DNA from: Nymphaea colorata
Lineage: Eukaryota > Streptophyta > Magnoliopsida > Nymphaeales > Nymphaeaceae
DNA: 33,377 bases
Assembly (NCBI RefSeq): GCF_008831285.2
Contig: NW_022204899.1
Span: 1-33,377 of the forward strand
Direction of reading: 5' to 3'
The notes below the pieces were generated by a model. It was not told where the DNA came from, searched no databases, and saw nothing but the letters and a program-made list of their open reading frames with translations. Of the stretch, positions 1-11,700 are shown piece after piece. The first letter of the stretch is position 1; each line of letters starts with the position of its first letter. The position numbers and the translations under genes are program-made.

Positions 1-92
1 CAACCCAACCCCAACCCAACCCCAACCCCAACCCCAACCCCAACCCCAACCCCAACCCCAACCCCAACCCCAACCCCAACCCCAACCCCAAA
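1..92. repeat. Telomere, CCCCAA repeats (left chromosome end)
   Basis: The window opens with a run of C4A2 units, with a few C3A2 variants in the first 30 bases, and changes abruptly to AT-rich unique sequence at about 93. C-rich repeats at the 5' end of the plus strand mean the minus strand carries GGGGTT at its 3' end, the oligohymenophorean ciliate telomere. This marks a macronuclear chromosome end. The C3A2 units may be real variants or sequencing error. Confidence 0.97.
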
Positions 93-204
93 TAATATAT
101 TTATTGAAGAGATTATTACATATATATTATGGATTTGGTGGCTTTGACTAAATAATTGTATAATTGTGATAGAGACTAAAAAATATCGATCAAAAATGGC
201 ATAT

Positions 205-1113
205 TCATAGTTCCAAAGTCTGTTGCAATCTTTCAAGTAGAGGATTGCTTCCAGTTTCTCCCCTATTGCATCTCTTCTTGCCCAATAGATACTAATTTCT
301 ATACGTTGTCTCTGCATTAATTCATCTCTACCGTATTGATGGACGTAGTTGGGGTCTTAGACTTTGGTCGAAAGTCTACTGCTAGGAGCATCTCGAGGCA
401 AGGTGGCGGGAGTTCCTTTGAAAAGTTGCCGATATGTGCTTCCGCCTGTCCACGGCAATCCTCCATGCAAGTTATCGGGTATTTTGCCGCTTTAGGTTAG
501 TGGCTGGGAGATAGCGCTGAAATTTGATTGGTAGACCGATCGCAAGTTCATCTTGAGGGTGTTTGGCACTGTAACTTCAGTCGGCTTTACCTACATTCAA
601 ACCGTAAAGTACATATGGACTTGCATTGTTTTTAAAGGCGGGATACTGCTCCCCATAGGAACTGAGACTCTTCACAGGGCCGACAAACCTCAATTAATCT
701 TACGGTCTTTTCTTTTCAGGTTTTTAGTAGGGATTATCTTTTTTGAAATTGGTCTCATAGCTAGAGTTATCGACCACTGCTGACTTATTGGCCTTTTTCT
801 GCATGGCCTAATAGTCGATTTTAAATGATTTCTGGTCGGGACGGTGCGTCTTGGGGTCGAAGTGCGCCCGGTAGCTGCTGTTCTTGGACAGGTCCAGCGT
901 GATGCGGTGCTTGCGATTCAGTTGCCGCTTGTATATGCACTCCTCGCAGGCGCAAATATCGAGATCGTGCTCCTTGAGGTTCAGCAAGGCGATCTTGCTC
1001 ACCTTCTGAGCCAGGGAGTACTGCTAGGGCGATGGAAGAGAATCGTATCTGGTCGATCGGTCGGCCAAGGATTGCGCGCGCCTGTCGTAGGAGGAGAGGA
1101 GGCCGTACATCAT
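205..1113 (-). CDS. SAXO/STOP-like ciliary microtubule-associated protein (subtelomeric)
   Basis: Start ATG at 1113 has an in-frame TGA three codons upstream. The protein begins MMYGLLSSYDRRAQSL and contains a Cys-containing segment (CACEECIYKR) followed by repeated Ser/Thr-Tyr modules: SSYRAHFDP, SSYETNFKKDNPYEKP, SSYGEQYPAFK, then PNTLKMN, VYQSNF and GGSTYRQLFKG. This spacing resembles the repeats of SAXO/STOP-type axonemal microtubule-binding proteins; I infer a ciliary role but cannot name an orthologue. A 22-nt GT-AG intron (569-590) is needed to join two coding frames and contains an in-frame TGA when unspliced. After the last convincing residues (LYLKDCNRL) the frame has no TGA before the telomere. 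A one-base shift near 210-215 would give a TGA at 205-207 and a 3' UTR of about 110 nt; I chose that end, but it is not certain. Confidence 0.62.
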
Positions 1114-1243
1114 GGCAACTCAATAAAATTATTATAATATCCCTTCCACCAAATATCCACACCCCCTATTGTCTTTTCCCCCTGATCGGTGGGGACGGCA
1201 TATCTATGATCCTGCAAAACGGTCAAGTTTCTATAATATTAAA

Positions 1244-2596
1244 ATGTCGCTGAAAGGCCAAACGCTCGAGCCTCCGAGGTCCGACCTGAGTGATCCTTTT
1301 CGAAACACCAGTCTAAAATCTTTGAAGACCTCCGAATACTAATCCAAGATCCACGAGCTGAGCAACCAGGTGAAGATCCTGCGGGAAAGATTGATGGAGA
1401 TGGAGCAATCGAGGCACAGCGACCTTCCCCCCACCGAAACGCTGGCAGAACGCAATGCCGAACTGGAGAAATATGTGGCCCTCCTCAGAGATGATAATGA
1501 CGCACTCAGAAAAGAAAACCTGCTCTTGAGAGATAGGGTCAAGAGCCTCGAGACATTGGTAGGAAAAAGAAAAGGCAATGCAAATAACGAAAATAAGGAA
1601 AAGGCTGAATTGGCCAGCGTCAAGTCTCTAAGAAGTTTGCAATACAGTCCGAGGGGAAAAACTTCAGAATTAGATGCCCAGGGTCCAACAAACAAAAATT
1701 CAATGCATTTCAGCACAGGCACCAGCGTAACAACCAACCTCATGCGGTAGTTGCTGGCCTAGTGCAACTAGCCCAACTAATGCATGGGGGTGAGAGAGCG
1801 TCCCACGGAGAAAGACGAATTTTACGAGTTCAAAAACACCGAGGATTGCTTTGAGCCTTTCTTCAGCGCCCTCTCCCGCGAGTTGAAGATACGGTTGAAG
1901 AGGTGTCTGATCAAACAGAAGGAACTGCTGCTGGTGGATAGCAACATAGAATTGGGAATCATTGCACCATACAAAGTTTCCCAAAATTAGTGTGGAGAAT
2001 TCACGAGGATTGTCATGGTCTTAACCAACATCGGTCTTTACCCCGTCAGTAACGTTACCCTTGAGTACGTATACAGTAATGACGTTGTGCTCTGTGCTCG
2101 GAATAGCCATGCGCCAAAATACAGGGCAACTTTTCCTCAATAGCTCAGGAATAACTAACAGGTAAAAGAAGAATTAGAAGTAACTGCAAACAGCATCGAT
2201 TTCAAATGCGTAAAATTAACCCTCACATATCAAATCAACAAAGAAAAATATTCTCATTTGCTGCTCCTTCCCCTCTCCAAAGGAAAACTCTTCAGGGAAT
2301 TACCGTTCACATCCACACCTAAAAATGCAATGAGAGTCCAACGCGTGTTTTAGTATGAAAAAAAGATATTGAATTAGCTGGCAAAATTGAAATCATTTTT
2401 CAGCCATGTTTACGAAAGCAAGGAGCAAAATGGAAGCCCACGATACTTCTGGAAGCTACAATTCATGGGAAGACCATTTTGGGTGTAAGCTCATCAAGTA
2501 TAATAAAAATTAGCATTATGCGTCACTTACGAGACCTAGCGTGCACTAGCCTAAAAGATATTAGGAGAATACGTATTCCTCTTCCAAAAGATATGA
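1244..2596 (+). CDS. Coiled-coil protein with C-terminal adaptin appendage (ear)-like domain
   Basis: A single uninterrupted frame of 450 codons under the Glu code, with ATG at 1244 and TGA at 2594-2596. Residues about 33-110 form a coiled coil rich in Leu, Glu and Arg (for example KILRERLMEMEQ, LRKENLLLRDRVKSLE). Residues about 110-180 are a polar linker. From about 195 to the end the pattern resembles the two-part appendage of AP-2 alpha-adaptin: a beta-rich half (GLYPVSNVTLEYVYSN, VKLTLTYQINKE) followed by LLLPLSKGKLFRELP and a platform-like half ending CVTYETERALAEKILGEY. No adaptin trunk is present, so this is not an AP-2 large subunit; it may be an endocytic accessory protein. The gene is divergent from the subtelomeric gene across 130 bp. 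The appendage call rests on pattern recognition only. Confidence 0.66.
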
Positions 2597-2707
2597 CCGC
2601 CCTACCACCATCTCATATTCTATATTACCATCCATTTAACCCATTCATAAGCGGGTATAGATTGCTGCAATAGTCCGGCATATGAAGATGAAGAACATTA
2701 TTATATA

Positions 2708-4423
2708 TCACTTTCCGATGGGTATGCAGAGACATGGCTCGTACCACTCCTCCATATTCTTCATCCTCTCTATAGTGATCTCCTTCTATCCGTAGTAGCT
2801 GAGCGTGAAATCGTATTCCTTGTCCTGGCACAAATGGACATGCAACTAGTACTCGCCCTCGATCAGCTATACCTCCTTACCGCTCTACACCCACTCGCCC
2901 TCTCCCTAGGACTACAGCCACAGCTTCACGCGCGCTAACTGGTAATCGATGTTGGAACCGATGTATTTCTTGTAGTAGGCGGGATTGTTTTGCCAAATCT
3001 AGAGATAACCTCTCGTCTTCGCAGGAACTGCCAGCCTCACCCTTGAGTAGAAGTGCTTCTTGTGGCGAAGCTTGTGAGTTATGTAACGATAGTTTGGCTC
3101 GATACGGTAGATCACCAATCGGGAGAACACAAGGCACTCTTAAAAAGCCAACTTAGTGACTAATTCTGGTTCTGCATAATTCCTAATCCTAAGGCCAGTT
3201 TTCTTGATCTCTATAACTCTATAGGCATGATGAGGAGCCAACTTCTTGAGGGATGCGCTTTCCTCATGCTCCTCAGGGATCATCTCCAGGGTGACGATGT
3301 GCTTTCGCTTCAGGGCGGCATCGATGAGGATGAGATAGGACCGGAAATCCTTGTTCAAGTAGTAGGCGTGGGCGGGTGCGCCAGTGAGGACGCGGAAGAT
3401 GTCCGCCATGCCTTCGTTTTGCATGCTAGCAAGGTCGAGATAAGTTCCATAGGTCTTGGCTATTGCTTTTTCGACCAAGGCTGGCCATATCTCCACATTT
3501 CCATCCACCTCCTTGCTGCGGAGGAAGAAAAGATACTTGCGGTTGAGGGTGGCCTTCACAGGGACAAAATCATCGATGATTACGTACCGCCACACTCCAT
3601 CCCTGCACAGATTCACTCGGTAAATCCCATTCTCGTTGGCCTATTGCTCGCCGAAGAGCTGCAGAATCTTGGGAGGCTCCTCTGCTAGGATGGCCAAAGC
3701 GCTGTAGACGTAGGGATTGGTGTATTTTCCCTTGGATAGGTAGGTCGGCTAGCAACTGCTAACGATGCTGATGTCGTTGTGGTATATCCTTGATAGTCTT
3801 TAGAACTTTAGCCCCTACTCCTGACTCAAGATTTTTTTGTTAAAGATTATGGTACGCTCAGGGGGGAATAGTTTGTCGACGTAGCTTCTTCCGTGTGATT
3901 TCTGCTCGTTTATATAGGAATCAGCGCACTCAAGCAGACATTAAGCAGGCTTGTAAGGGGAATGATGTCTCCTGACCTGGGGAGGAGCAACCAGCAGTTC
4001 ATGCTTGTTTTGGTGGAGCAGTCTCGTATGGACCACTTTGGGTGGAGATTCAAAGTATCTAGACTACTCTCCGAACTGTTGGCTATCGAGATGTCTGACA
4101 GACGACGGTAATTCCATTTTGCTGATTCCGCTAATCTTGATGTTTATGGTCTTCATCATGAGTGGTGTATTCTCTTTGGCTCTGCTCTCAAACGGTTGGC
4201 TATTCCCTCCCATGGGTGACTGCGGTACTCGATTCCTTGCATTATTGAATGCGCGATTGCTGGTGGGGGTCAGTTCCATCTCCGTGAATTTGCTCTCGAT
4301 TTGATGCGTGAGGGAACTGACGGTGAACTTGCGAGGGGGCTGGGACGGGCGCTACTCCAGCTAGGGCTACTGGGACCGCTTGTTCAGCATTATTCGCTAC
4401 CTGGCCTTCGAGATTTCGCTCAT
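2708..4423 (-). CDS. Calpain-like protein, probably catalytically inactive
   Basis: One intronless frame of 571 codons from ATG 4423 to TGA 2708. Residues 1-180 are low-complexity. A calpain (C2 family) core follows: YVDKLFPPE at about 181, the catalytic-helix region at 236-246 (NPYVYSALAIL), GVWRYVIIDDFVPV, and EIWPALVEKAIAKTYGTY. In active calpains the helix region reads G-D-C-W-F-L-S-A; here the Cys position is Pro (237) and the Gln before it is Lys. The His region (APHHAYRV, His about 399) and a following Asn (RIRNYAE) are kept, but the Trp after the Asn is lost. The last 170 residues resemble the C2-like beta-sandwich of calpains. A non-proteolytic scaffold or regulatory role is inferred. 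The gene ends convergently 111 bp from the appendage-like gene. Confidence 0.8.
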
Positions 4424-4634
4424 AACGATTAAAACTTTATTCAAAAGATAACAATAACGAATGGAATAAATTGCCAAGCCACAGGACCCATCAAATAATC
4501 CAAACAATAAATATAAGATTTTGCGAGGGGTAACCGAGATGGATTTATCGGTAATCCTCTATCGGATTCTGGCGATTAGGTTACGATTATACTTGCAGGG
4601 TGATGATTGCCTGTATATAATTTACTCTCTATCG

Positions 4635-6429
4635 ATGGACGAGGAAGAGTACAACTACGACGACTACAACGAGGACGAAATATAATACGACCAGCCAGAA
4701 GACGAGCAGGAAGCGCCCGGAGGGTACGAACATCCCATGTACAGCCAAGATGCCATGGCAGAGGTAGATCAGAAAAGACTCAGGAACAACCCTTCGAGAT
4801 ATTGCCGCTTGTCAGCTTGTACTCAGAACTGAACTTGATACTGGAAGAGATTCAAGGCCTGGTATACCTTGATAAGGGATGGTGCCTCATACTATTGAGA
4901 CTATTCAAATGGGATAAGGAATATCTGCGCGAGGAGTATTACAACAACAACGAACAGCATCTTCGCAACATCGGCTTCAAGGCTACTCTGGACAGTCCTT
5001 TTAGCTTCGACCGCGGCGTGGTCGGCACTTGCGAGGTGTGCTGCTGCGAAGAGGTGGCCATCTACTACAACATCTGCGGGCACAACTTCTGCATCGAGTG
5101 CTGGGTCGGCCACCTCAAGATATGCATACAGGGCGGCTCTGCCTTCCCCCGCTGTCTCGACGACTAGTGCCCCCATCCCATCCTCATCGAGACCATCCAA
5201 GGGATACTGAGACTGTACGCAGCGGAGGGGGAGCAGTGGCTCAAGAAGTACGAGAAGAAGTTGTGTGAGATGTTCATAACGACCAATAGAAATTACCAAT
5301 TTTGCACGGGAGTTGATTGTGGAAATTGCATCAAGGTGAACACCCAGCTCGACACCGTCACATGCACGTGCGGAAAGATCTTCTGCTTTCGATGCCAAAG
5401 CGACGACCACTACCCCTGCAAATGCGACGAGAAGAGGAGATGGGTGGAACAAGTGATCAGCGAATAGGCCGACGCCAAGTGGATCTCCCAAAATGCCAAG
5501 ATCTGCCCCTGGTGCAAGAAAGCCGTCGAGAGATCCATGGGCTGCAACTTCATGGCCTGCACTTGCGGAAAAAGCTTCTGCTACATGTGCTCGCAGCCCT
5601 GGGAGCCAGACCATAAGGACCATTTCAAGTGCCATATCTACCGTCAAAAGCCAGACGAAGCTCAAACCCGATAGAAATAGGTAATGCAGCGCATGAGTCA
5701 CTGCACCGAACGGTACATCTTCAACCAGGCAGTAGCGAACAACTACAAGGAAATCGACGTCTTCGCTAAACGAAAATTCCTATTCAAAGCTCTCCACATC
5801 GATCTGACCTAAAGCTAATTCATGGAAAACGCCTATAAATTCGCAATCGAATGCTGCGAAAAACTGAAATGGATCTACGCCTTCACCTATTTCCACGTAT
5901 ACAATGGCCCATACTTAGAGCCTGACCAAAAGAAAAGACGCGTTTTAGTTTTCGCTTGGAGAGTATGAAAGATATAAGGAAAATCTACTCAAAATGTTGG
6001 CAGCAGATCTCAAGAAGTTATGGTGACGGTATAGACCCTGCAGAACGAGGGAGACCTTGATGAGTAGCTGATCGCAGCGTATACTGAGTAATTCCGAGGA
6101 TTGAAGAAGCAAATAGTGAACTACTACACCTGCACCAAGAACTTCAAGGACAAATTCGTGGAGGAACTCAAATTGATCACGTAGGAGATGAACAACGAGA
6201 AGGAAAAAGAGGAACTGAAGGCGTATATGGAGAAGAATGGCAATTTGCTGCTCAAGAAAAGCAAATCCAATGATAAAGAACCTGCGAAGGTCAAGAAGTA
6301 AGCCAAAGAGGCAAAGGAGAAAGAGAAGGAGAAGGAGAAGGAAGGGAAAGAGGCGAAGAAATAGGCAAAATAGAAAAAACAGGCATTTTCAGTTCTCTCT
6401 TCGGCGGTAAAAAAACAAACAAAAAGTGA
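4635..6429 (+). CDS. RBR E3 ubiquitin ligase, Ariadne type
   Basis: Ubiquitin ligase of the RING-between-RING family. The acidic N-terminus (MDEEEYNYDDYNEDE) and a LLRLFKWDKEYL segment match Ariadne proteins. RING1 begins CEVCCCEEVAIYYNICGHNFC, the IBR includes CTCGKIFCFRCQ, and RING2 reads CPWCKKAVERSMGCNFMAC, whose GCNFM Cys is at the position of the catalytic thioester Cys in parkin and ARIH1. The C-terminal helical Ariadne domain resembles plant ARI proteins, followed by a Lys/Glu-rich tail. Introns: 4764-4783 (20 nt), 5897-5918 (22 nt), and 6407-6426 (20 nt), which lies directly before the stop codon TGA 6427-6429. One base appears to be missing near 6022: adding a G would continue KKLW into VTVETLQNEG without a stop. 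Confidence 0.9.
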
Positions 6430-6521
6430 TCCCTATGCAGTCTGTAGCAATTCCCATATTTCATCAATACATAACATACATATAACAATTAATTCGTTCG
6501 TTCATTTAAAACCCAATCATC

Positions 6522-8641
6522 ATGCACCTGTAGACCCTCTTCGAGTTCTCCCCACAACAGCACGCCCTCTTCCTGCACCCCAAGGCCAACCTGCTCTGCG
6601 TCCACGAATCCACAGACTACTTCGCAGTTGTCACCCGCAACAATGAAGTCATCTTGCATAACACCAAAACCGGCAGGTCGTCAGTATACTCAAATCGCAG
6701 AATGGCATTGAGCGGCTCGCCTTCACCCGTACCGTCTTTATACCTAGATTAGTATCTGCTAGTCGTGGAATATACTGTCCATGAGGTGCTCGTCTTTTCT
6801 CTGAGGAGCGAAAAATTGAAGAAAAAATTGACGGGGCATCGGACGCAAGTCACCCGCATCGCATATTGCAGAAATACCGCTCTAATTGCCTCTCTTTCGC
6901 ATGACCAGCTGCTAATCCACAGCTAGGCCACGCTAGCTCGCGAAAAGATATTGAAATGCTCGACCAGTTCCTTTGCCGATTGCGTCTTCTCGCTTTCCGG
7001 CAACACCCTCGGCACTCTCTTCACGGATGGATCTATTTTCCTGTGGAATACGGAAGATTATTCCCATCGCGAGAGCGGCATCGCGCACAAGGGACTCAGG
7101 ATAGCGATAAATGAAGGATAGACGATGGCAGTGTATAGCTCTGACCGTCTCTTCCTGGCGGACATCAGCAAGGAAACTGTAATCTATCAGTAGATTGATA
7201 GATTTTGGAAGGGACAGTTAAAGCAGGCTAATTTTTTAGATGGAGTACTGGCTGTGAACACGGATAGCAATTTCTACTTAGTCGAATATAAACTGTAGCA
7301 TCAATTCATCGTGAAGAGCGTGAGGGAGTTTGGAGAAGTGGACGACTTCGCGCTGGCTGAGTACCAGAGTGTCCTTGTGTTGGTTACTAACAATTGAAAA
7401 AGATCAGCATTGCAAGAGTGGCCAAGGATTTGATGGAGTAGTCAAAAACCAGTAGAAAAATCCTTTAACGAACCAGGGACTGGTTTGCGCTGGAGGGTAC
7501 TCAAACGCTTAGGGATGCTCTATTGCTCGCGATCTACTTACGGTCAATAACTACCAGCAAGTCACCCAACAGGTCGAAAAGATCAACAATATCAACTATT
7601 AATCCCTTCCACCTCCTTCAGCCTGGAAAAACTAAAAGATTTCATAAGGAAGCACCACGCCTTGCCTGACAAGCATCGGCCGATGGCATATAGATACCTG
7701 CTGAAACTGCCGATCAGTCCACAGCAATTCAGAGCCCTCGAGAAAAAGGGAAGACACGAATGCGCGGTTCTCTTGGATGCAAAGTATCCCTTAGAGAATA
7801 AACAACTGGCATCCGTAATGAAGGATATGGTATCACTGCTGGCCCACTATCATCCAGTCTTCGCGGAGGCTGATTTCATACCGACCATCATTTTCCCCTT
7901 CGTGTGTCTGTTCGGAAACGATCAATTTCTTTGCTTTGAAATCTTGTACCGTCTCTTTACTCGGCCCCTATCCTTCCTTTTTAAGGAGTTCCCATAGCCA
8001 ATAGCGCATATCTTCAAAACGTACGTTAGATATTCGCCAAATAAGACCCTTAGCTTTTCGCCCACTTCACCAATAAGGGAATTTCCTTCATTAAGACTTG
8101 CTGGAGCCTCTTGACCACTCTTTTCTCAGCTTGCCTCGCCCGTGAGCATTTCCTTGCCCTTATCGACACCCTCTTCGTCAGGATCAACTAGCCTGAGCAC
8201 ATCATCTTCCTGCTGCTGGGGTTCCTCGCCTACAACAGGGCCAGAATCCTGACGATATAGTCAAGTGAGTCTTTGAATGCCTTTCTGGACCAGTAGCAAA
8301 CGATCAATTTGGGGAAGTACTTAGGGATAGTTGATAAAATTGCTGCAAGGCATGCTCATAACGTGAGATACGCATTCGAAGTGGCGGACTTAGAGGATAA
8401 GTCCTACCATCCTTTGCCGAAAGTTCCAGAAGCCTCTCTCAAAGTCTATGAAAACAAGCGGAAAATTTTCACAGAAGAACTATTGAAGCGGTACGAGGAA
8501 GAGAAGAATAGGGATTATATGCTGAAAGAAATGGAAAATTGGCAATAGCTGCAAGGAGAGAAGCGGAAAGACAGGCAATAGAGAAGGAAGCTTACCATCT
8601 ACATTGCGCCAACTAATATTGATCTACCGTCCACCCATTGA
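6522..8641 (+). CDS. WD40-TBC domain protein, TBC1D31-like
   Basis: The N-terminal half is WD40-like (HLETLFEFSPQQHALFLHP, then repeats such as VLVFSLRSEKLKKKLTGHRT and GTLFTDGSIFLWNTED). The second half carries an atypical TBC domain: LPDKHRPMAYRYLLKLP, IIFPFVCLFGNDQFLCFEI, FTNKGISFIKTCWSLLTTLF and a short coiled coil with YHPLPKVPE. This order and wording match human TBC1D31 (WDR67), a centrosome and centriolar-satellite protein; I infer a basal-body role. The long C-terminal coiled coil of the human protein is missing. Introns: 6684-6700 (17 nt), 6729-6747 (19 nt), 7384-7403 (20 nt). Frame remains uncertain between 7497 and 7625 (a 16-nt candidate intron or two missing bases), and one A is probably missing from the A run at 8016-8019. 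It follows the RBR gene by 92 bp on the same strand. Confidence 0.83.
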
Positions 8642-8706
8642 TATCTTTTCAAACATCAATCCATATTTTCATATTGATATTGATAACAACTTACAGTCCA
8701 TCACCA

Positions 8707-11700
8707 TCATAGCTTGAAGAGGTTGTTGATGTTCTCCACTCTCTCGAAGTCCGAATGGTCCAAGAACTCCTGCAATTTGCCCTCCAGAGCCACCAACTTC
8801 TTCACCTCGGGGTTGTCAGCAGGCCGATGCGCCAGTTCCCTCAGGTTCACCCTCACGAGGTCCTTAGCCACGTAGATGAGTTCGTGCATCTAGAAGGGAA
8901 TGTTGCTCCTGGGCTTGTACTTGATCTTGCAGCACTCGGTGAAGGGATTGAGGGAATACTGCTTGTTGCACCTGCACTTGAAGGTATTCGCGTAGTACTC
9001 CGCAGTCTTGGCCTTCAGCAGCGCCATCAACCGGTTGGAGATAGTGGCGGTGAGGTTCTTCCCGCAGGGCAGAGGCTGTTCAGCTTGCCCTTGTCGGCGA
9101 CCGACATGCTCTGCCCGCATATGCAGGTCAGCTACCCGAACGCCTACGAGAATTTCTTCGACTTCTCGGTATTGCTGTGCGAGATGCTGCCCTCGAGGAC
9201 GGTCTCTCCCTCCTCGCGCTCGGTCTCCATCTGCCGCTTGAACTTCTTCCTCGAGCCTTCGCTCAGGCCCAGCTCCTCCAGGAACTTGTCAGTGGAGAAG
9301 TCCTCCAGGTGCTGGGTGATCCTCCAGACTGGCTGCACCAGCTCGCCCTTATAGTATCCTCATCGATCTCCAAGGGCCTGACTCATCGTGGAACTCTAAT
9401 TATAAATGGCTTACTGTTGGAGCGTTCGTAGGTGCGGTCATCGAAGCAGCACTTGGCAAGCGAGTCCTGGGACTTGTCCTTGGGCTTGCAAACGATGTAG
9501 TAGATGGTATGGTTGACCAAGGTCTACTCGCGGTCGCCTGCCTTGATGCGGTCGAGGGCCACCTTCACATGCGGGATGGTCTCTCCTCTGGCGTACTCTT
9601 TGGGAGGTTGTTCAGCTGCTTGGAGAAGAGGAAGTCCTTATAGCTAATGCGCGAAAATGCTCCTTCACCTCCCGAGCATAGGCGTATATCTCCTCATAGG
9701 TCTCCTGGGGCTCAGACTTGCTGGAATTCATAAGTATCTCCAGCGTTTTCTTGAGGAAACGACGAGCCAGTTCGAAGCTGTCCCTTCTGACGACTTCGAT
9801 GCCCTTGTACTCGGTGTGGAAGTGGAGGACGTTATCGAGGCCGGCGATGATGCGATCGTAGTTGGTCAGTTTGTTGGCGACGTATTTTTTCTTCATGAGG
9901 AGGATGAGCGGCTTGAAGATGCCGTCCACGTCGATCTCCAAGTTGTCGTACTCCTTGTTGATGTTCTTCTTCAGCTATTCGGCGATGTTGCGAATCTAGA
10001 ACAGCTTCTCCTTGTCGTCGTCCTTCTACAAGCCGTGAGGCTGGATCATCAGAGAGTCAGTATCGCCGTAGATCACCCGCACGCCGCCCATAGAACCCAC
10101 GATGTCCTTGGCTCGCAGCAGCGCCTCCCTGCCCATCCTGGTGATCAGCGCTGCCAAATGCTTGGAGTAGAAGCGAGAGATGGAGAAGCCGAGGCATCCG
10201 TAGATGGAGTTGGCCACCAGTTTGTAGCACTTCTGCTGGATGTCGAGGATGATGCACTTCTCGGCTGAGGCTCCCTTCATGGCCTTCTTGCACTTCTTTC
10301 TGCGCTCTACGATCTTGTCGATGAGAGTAGGGAGGAAGCCCCACTTCTCCCGCGAGCATTCCTCCTTGGGAGGAGGAGTCACCTCCATTTCTTCCAGCTC
10401 CATCGGCTATTCCATCCGATTCTCCTGCTGCTTCTCCTTCTCCTTGTTGGCCTTCTTGTCCTTGTTGCGGTAGAAGGCGGTCAGCGGCACGAGCGGCCTC
10501 TTGATGACGCTGAAGCAAACGTTGTACTCCCGGATGATGCTGGGATACAGACTGTTGAAATCCAGCAGCAAGATGAAGTCCTTGTAGAACCCCTTCATGG
10601 GGTCCAGCACGTGTCCGCCCTGGTATTTCTTCTTATCGGACTACTCCTCCTCCTCGCTGTTCCTATCCTTGCGGAACTTGTCAGGAATGATGAGCCCTCG
10701 AGAGATGCACTCGTGCATGATCAGGTACTCGTTTCTCTCGGCACGCTGGATCTAGAGACTGCGCTTCCAGGAGTTTCCGCAAATGTTGCTGAGCTGCCTC
10801 GTGATCTGCAGGATCTAGAGGTGGTTCATGAGGGCGAACGTAACCTCCGCCTCCTCCTCGCCTTCATCAGCACCGGCTGCGTCTTGTTGTTGTTCAGGCT
10901 CTGCAGGGTTTCCTCGTCACTCATGCCCATGAAGGCGCGCTCCGGCCGTATGTGCTGCGCCATGGACTCCAGCTCGTAATCGACCGACTTGATCATGTCC
11001 TTGGCGTGGATGAAGGTATCGACGAGCAGCCTGCCAGCCATGGAGGCGTTGATCCGCTGGGTCTGGTTGCTCTTGTTCAGCTCATAGAGGTGGACCAGCC
11101 TGCCGAGACGGGGGCGTTCGGACCTGTCGCACAGCTTCCCCATCCTCTGGATGAGCGTATCGACGATCCTGGAGGAATCGTGGCAGACGAGCACGTCGGG
11201 ATCGTACTTCCTGAGGTCGCCTGGAACTGTGCGATCATCTGGCGTTCGTCGTTGCACTGGATGAAGTTCTTGTTGTTGAGCTGGCCGAACTCCTTGACGA
11301 AGAGGGTGCGGCTGACGCCGGTGTACTTGCTGGGCTTGAGCTCCACCTGGTAGTCCTCGCAGAGGAAGTAGCTGATGGCGTAGATGTGCAGCTCGTCCAC
11401 CTTGTTGGTGTTGAACAACTTCTTCAGCTTCACCTGCGCAGGGATCACCGCCTTTATCGAGATGCTCATCACCCGCATGTTGGGCGGCCTGCTGTTGTCC
11501 TTCACCGGCTCGATCAGCTCAGCGTCCTGGATGTCCGCGCACAGACCCATCTCCACGCTGTTTTTGTTTTCCGCAGGAATTGCTTTTCAACCTTCACCCA
11601 CTCCGGCCCCTTGATGCCGGTGTTGACGATGAAAAGCTCCATCGGAGTGTAGGTAGTCCCGAAAACGAACTTGTATGTCTCGCCCTACCAGTCCGGCTTC

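Noticed and set aside
359-377. Perfect 7-bp hairpin (AGACTTT-GGTCG-AAAGTCT) that first looked like a structured RNA
   Set aside because: The region is continuous coding sequence of the subtelomeric gene on the minus strand under the Glu code.
4901-5701. 266-codon minus-strand ORF
   Set aside because: Antisense to the Cys-rich RBR domains of the E3 ligase, whose zinc-binding pattern on the plus strand is unmistakable.
6522-8641. Programmed ribosomal frameshifting in the TBC1D31-like gene
   Set aside because: Most frame changes are explained by 17-20-nt introns, and the remaining one lies in an A run without a proper slippery heptamer.
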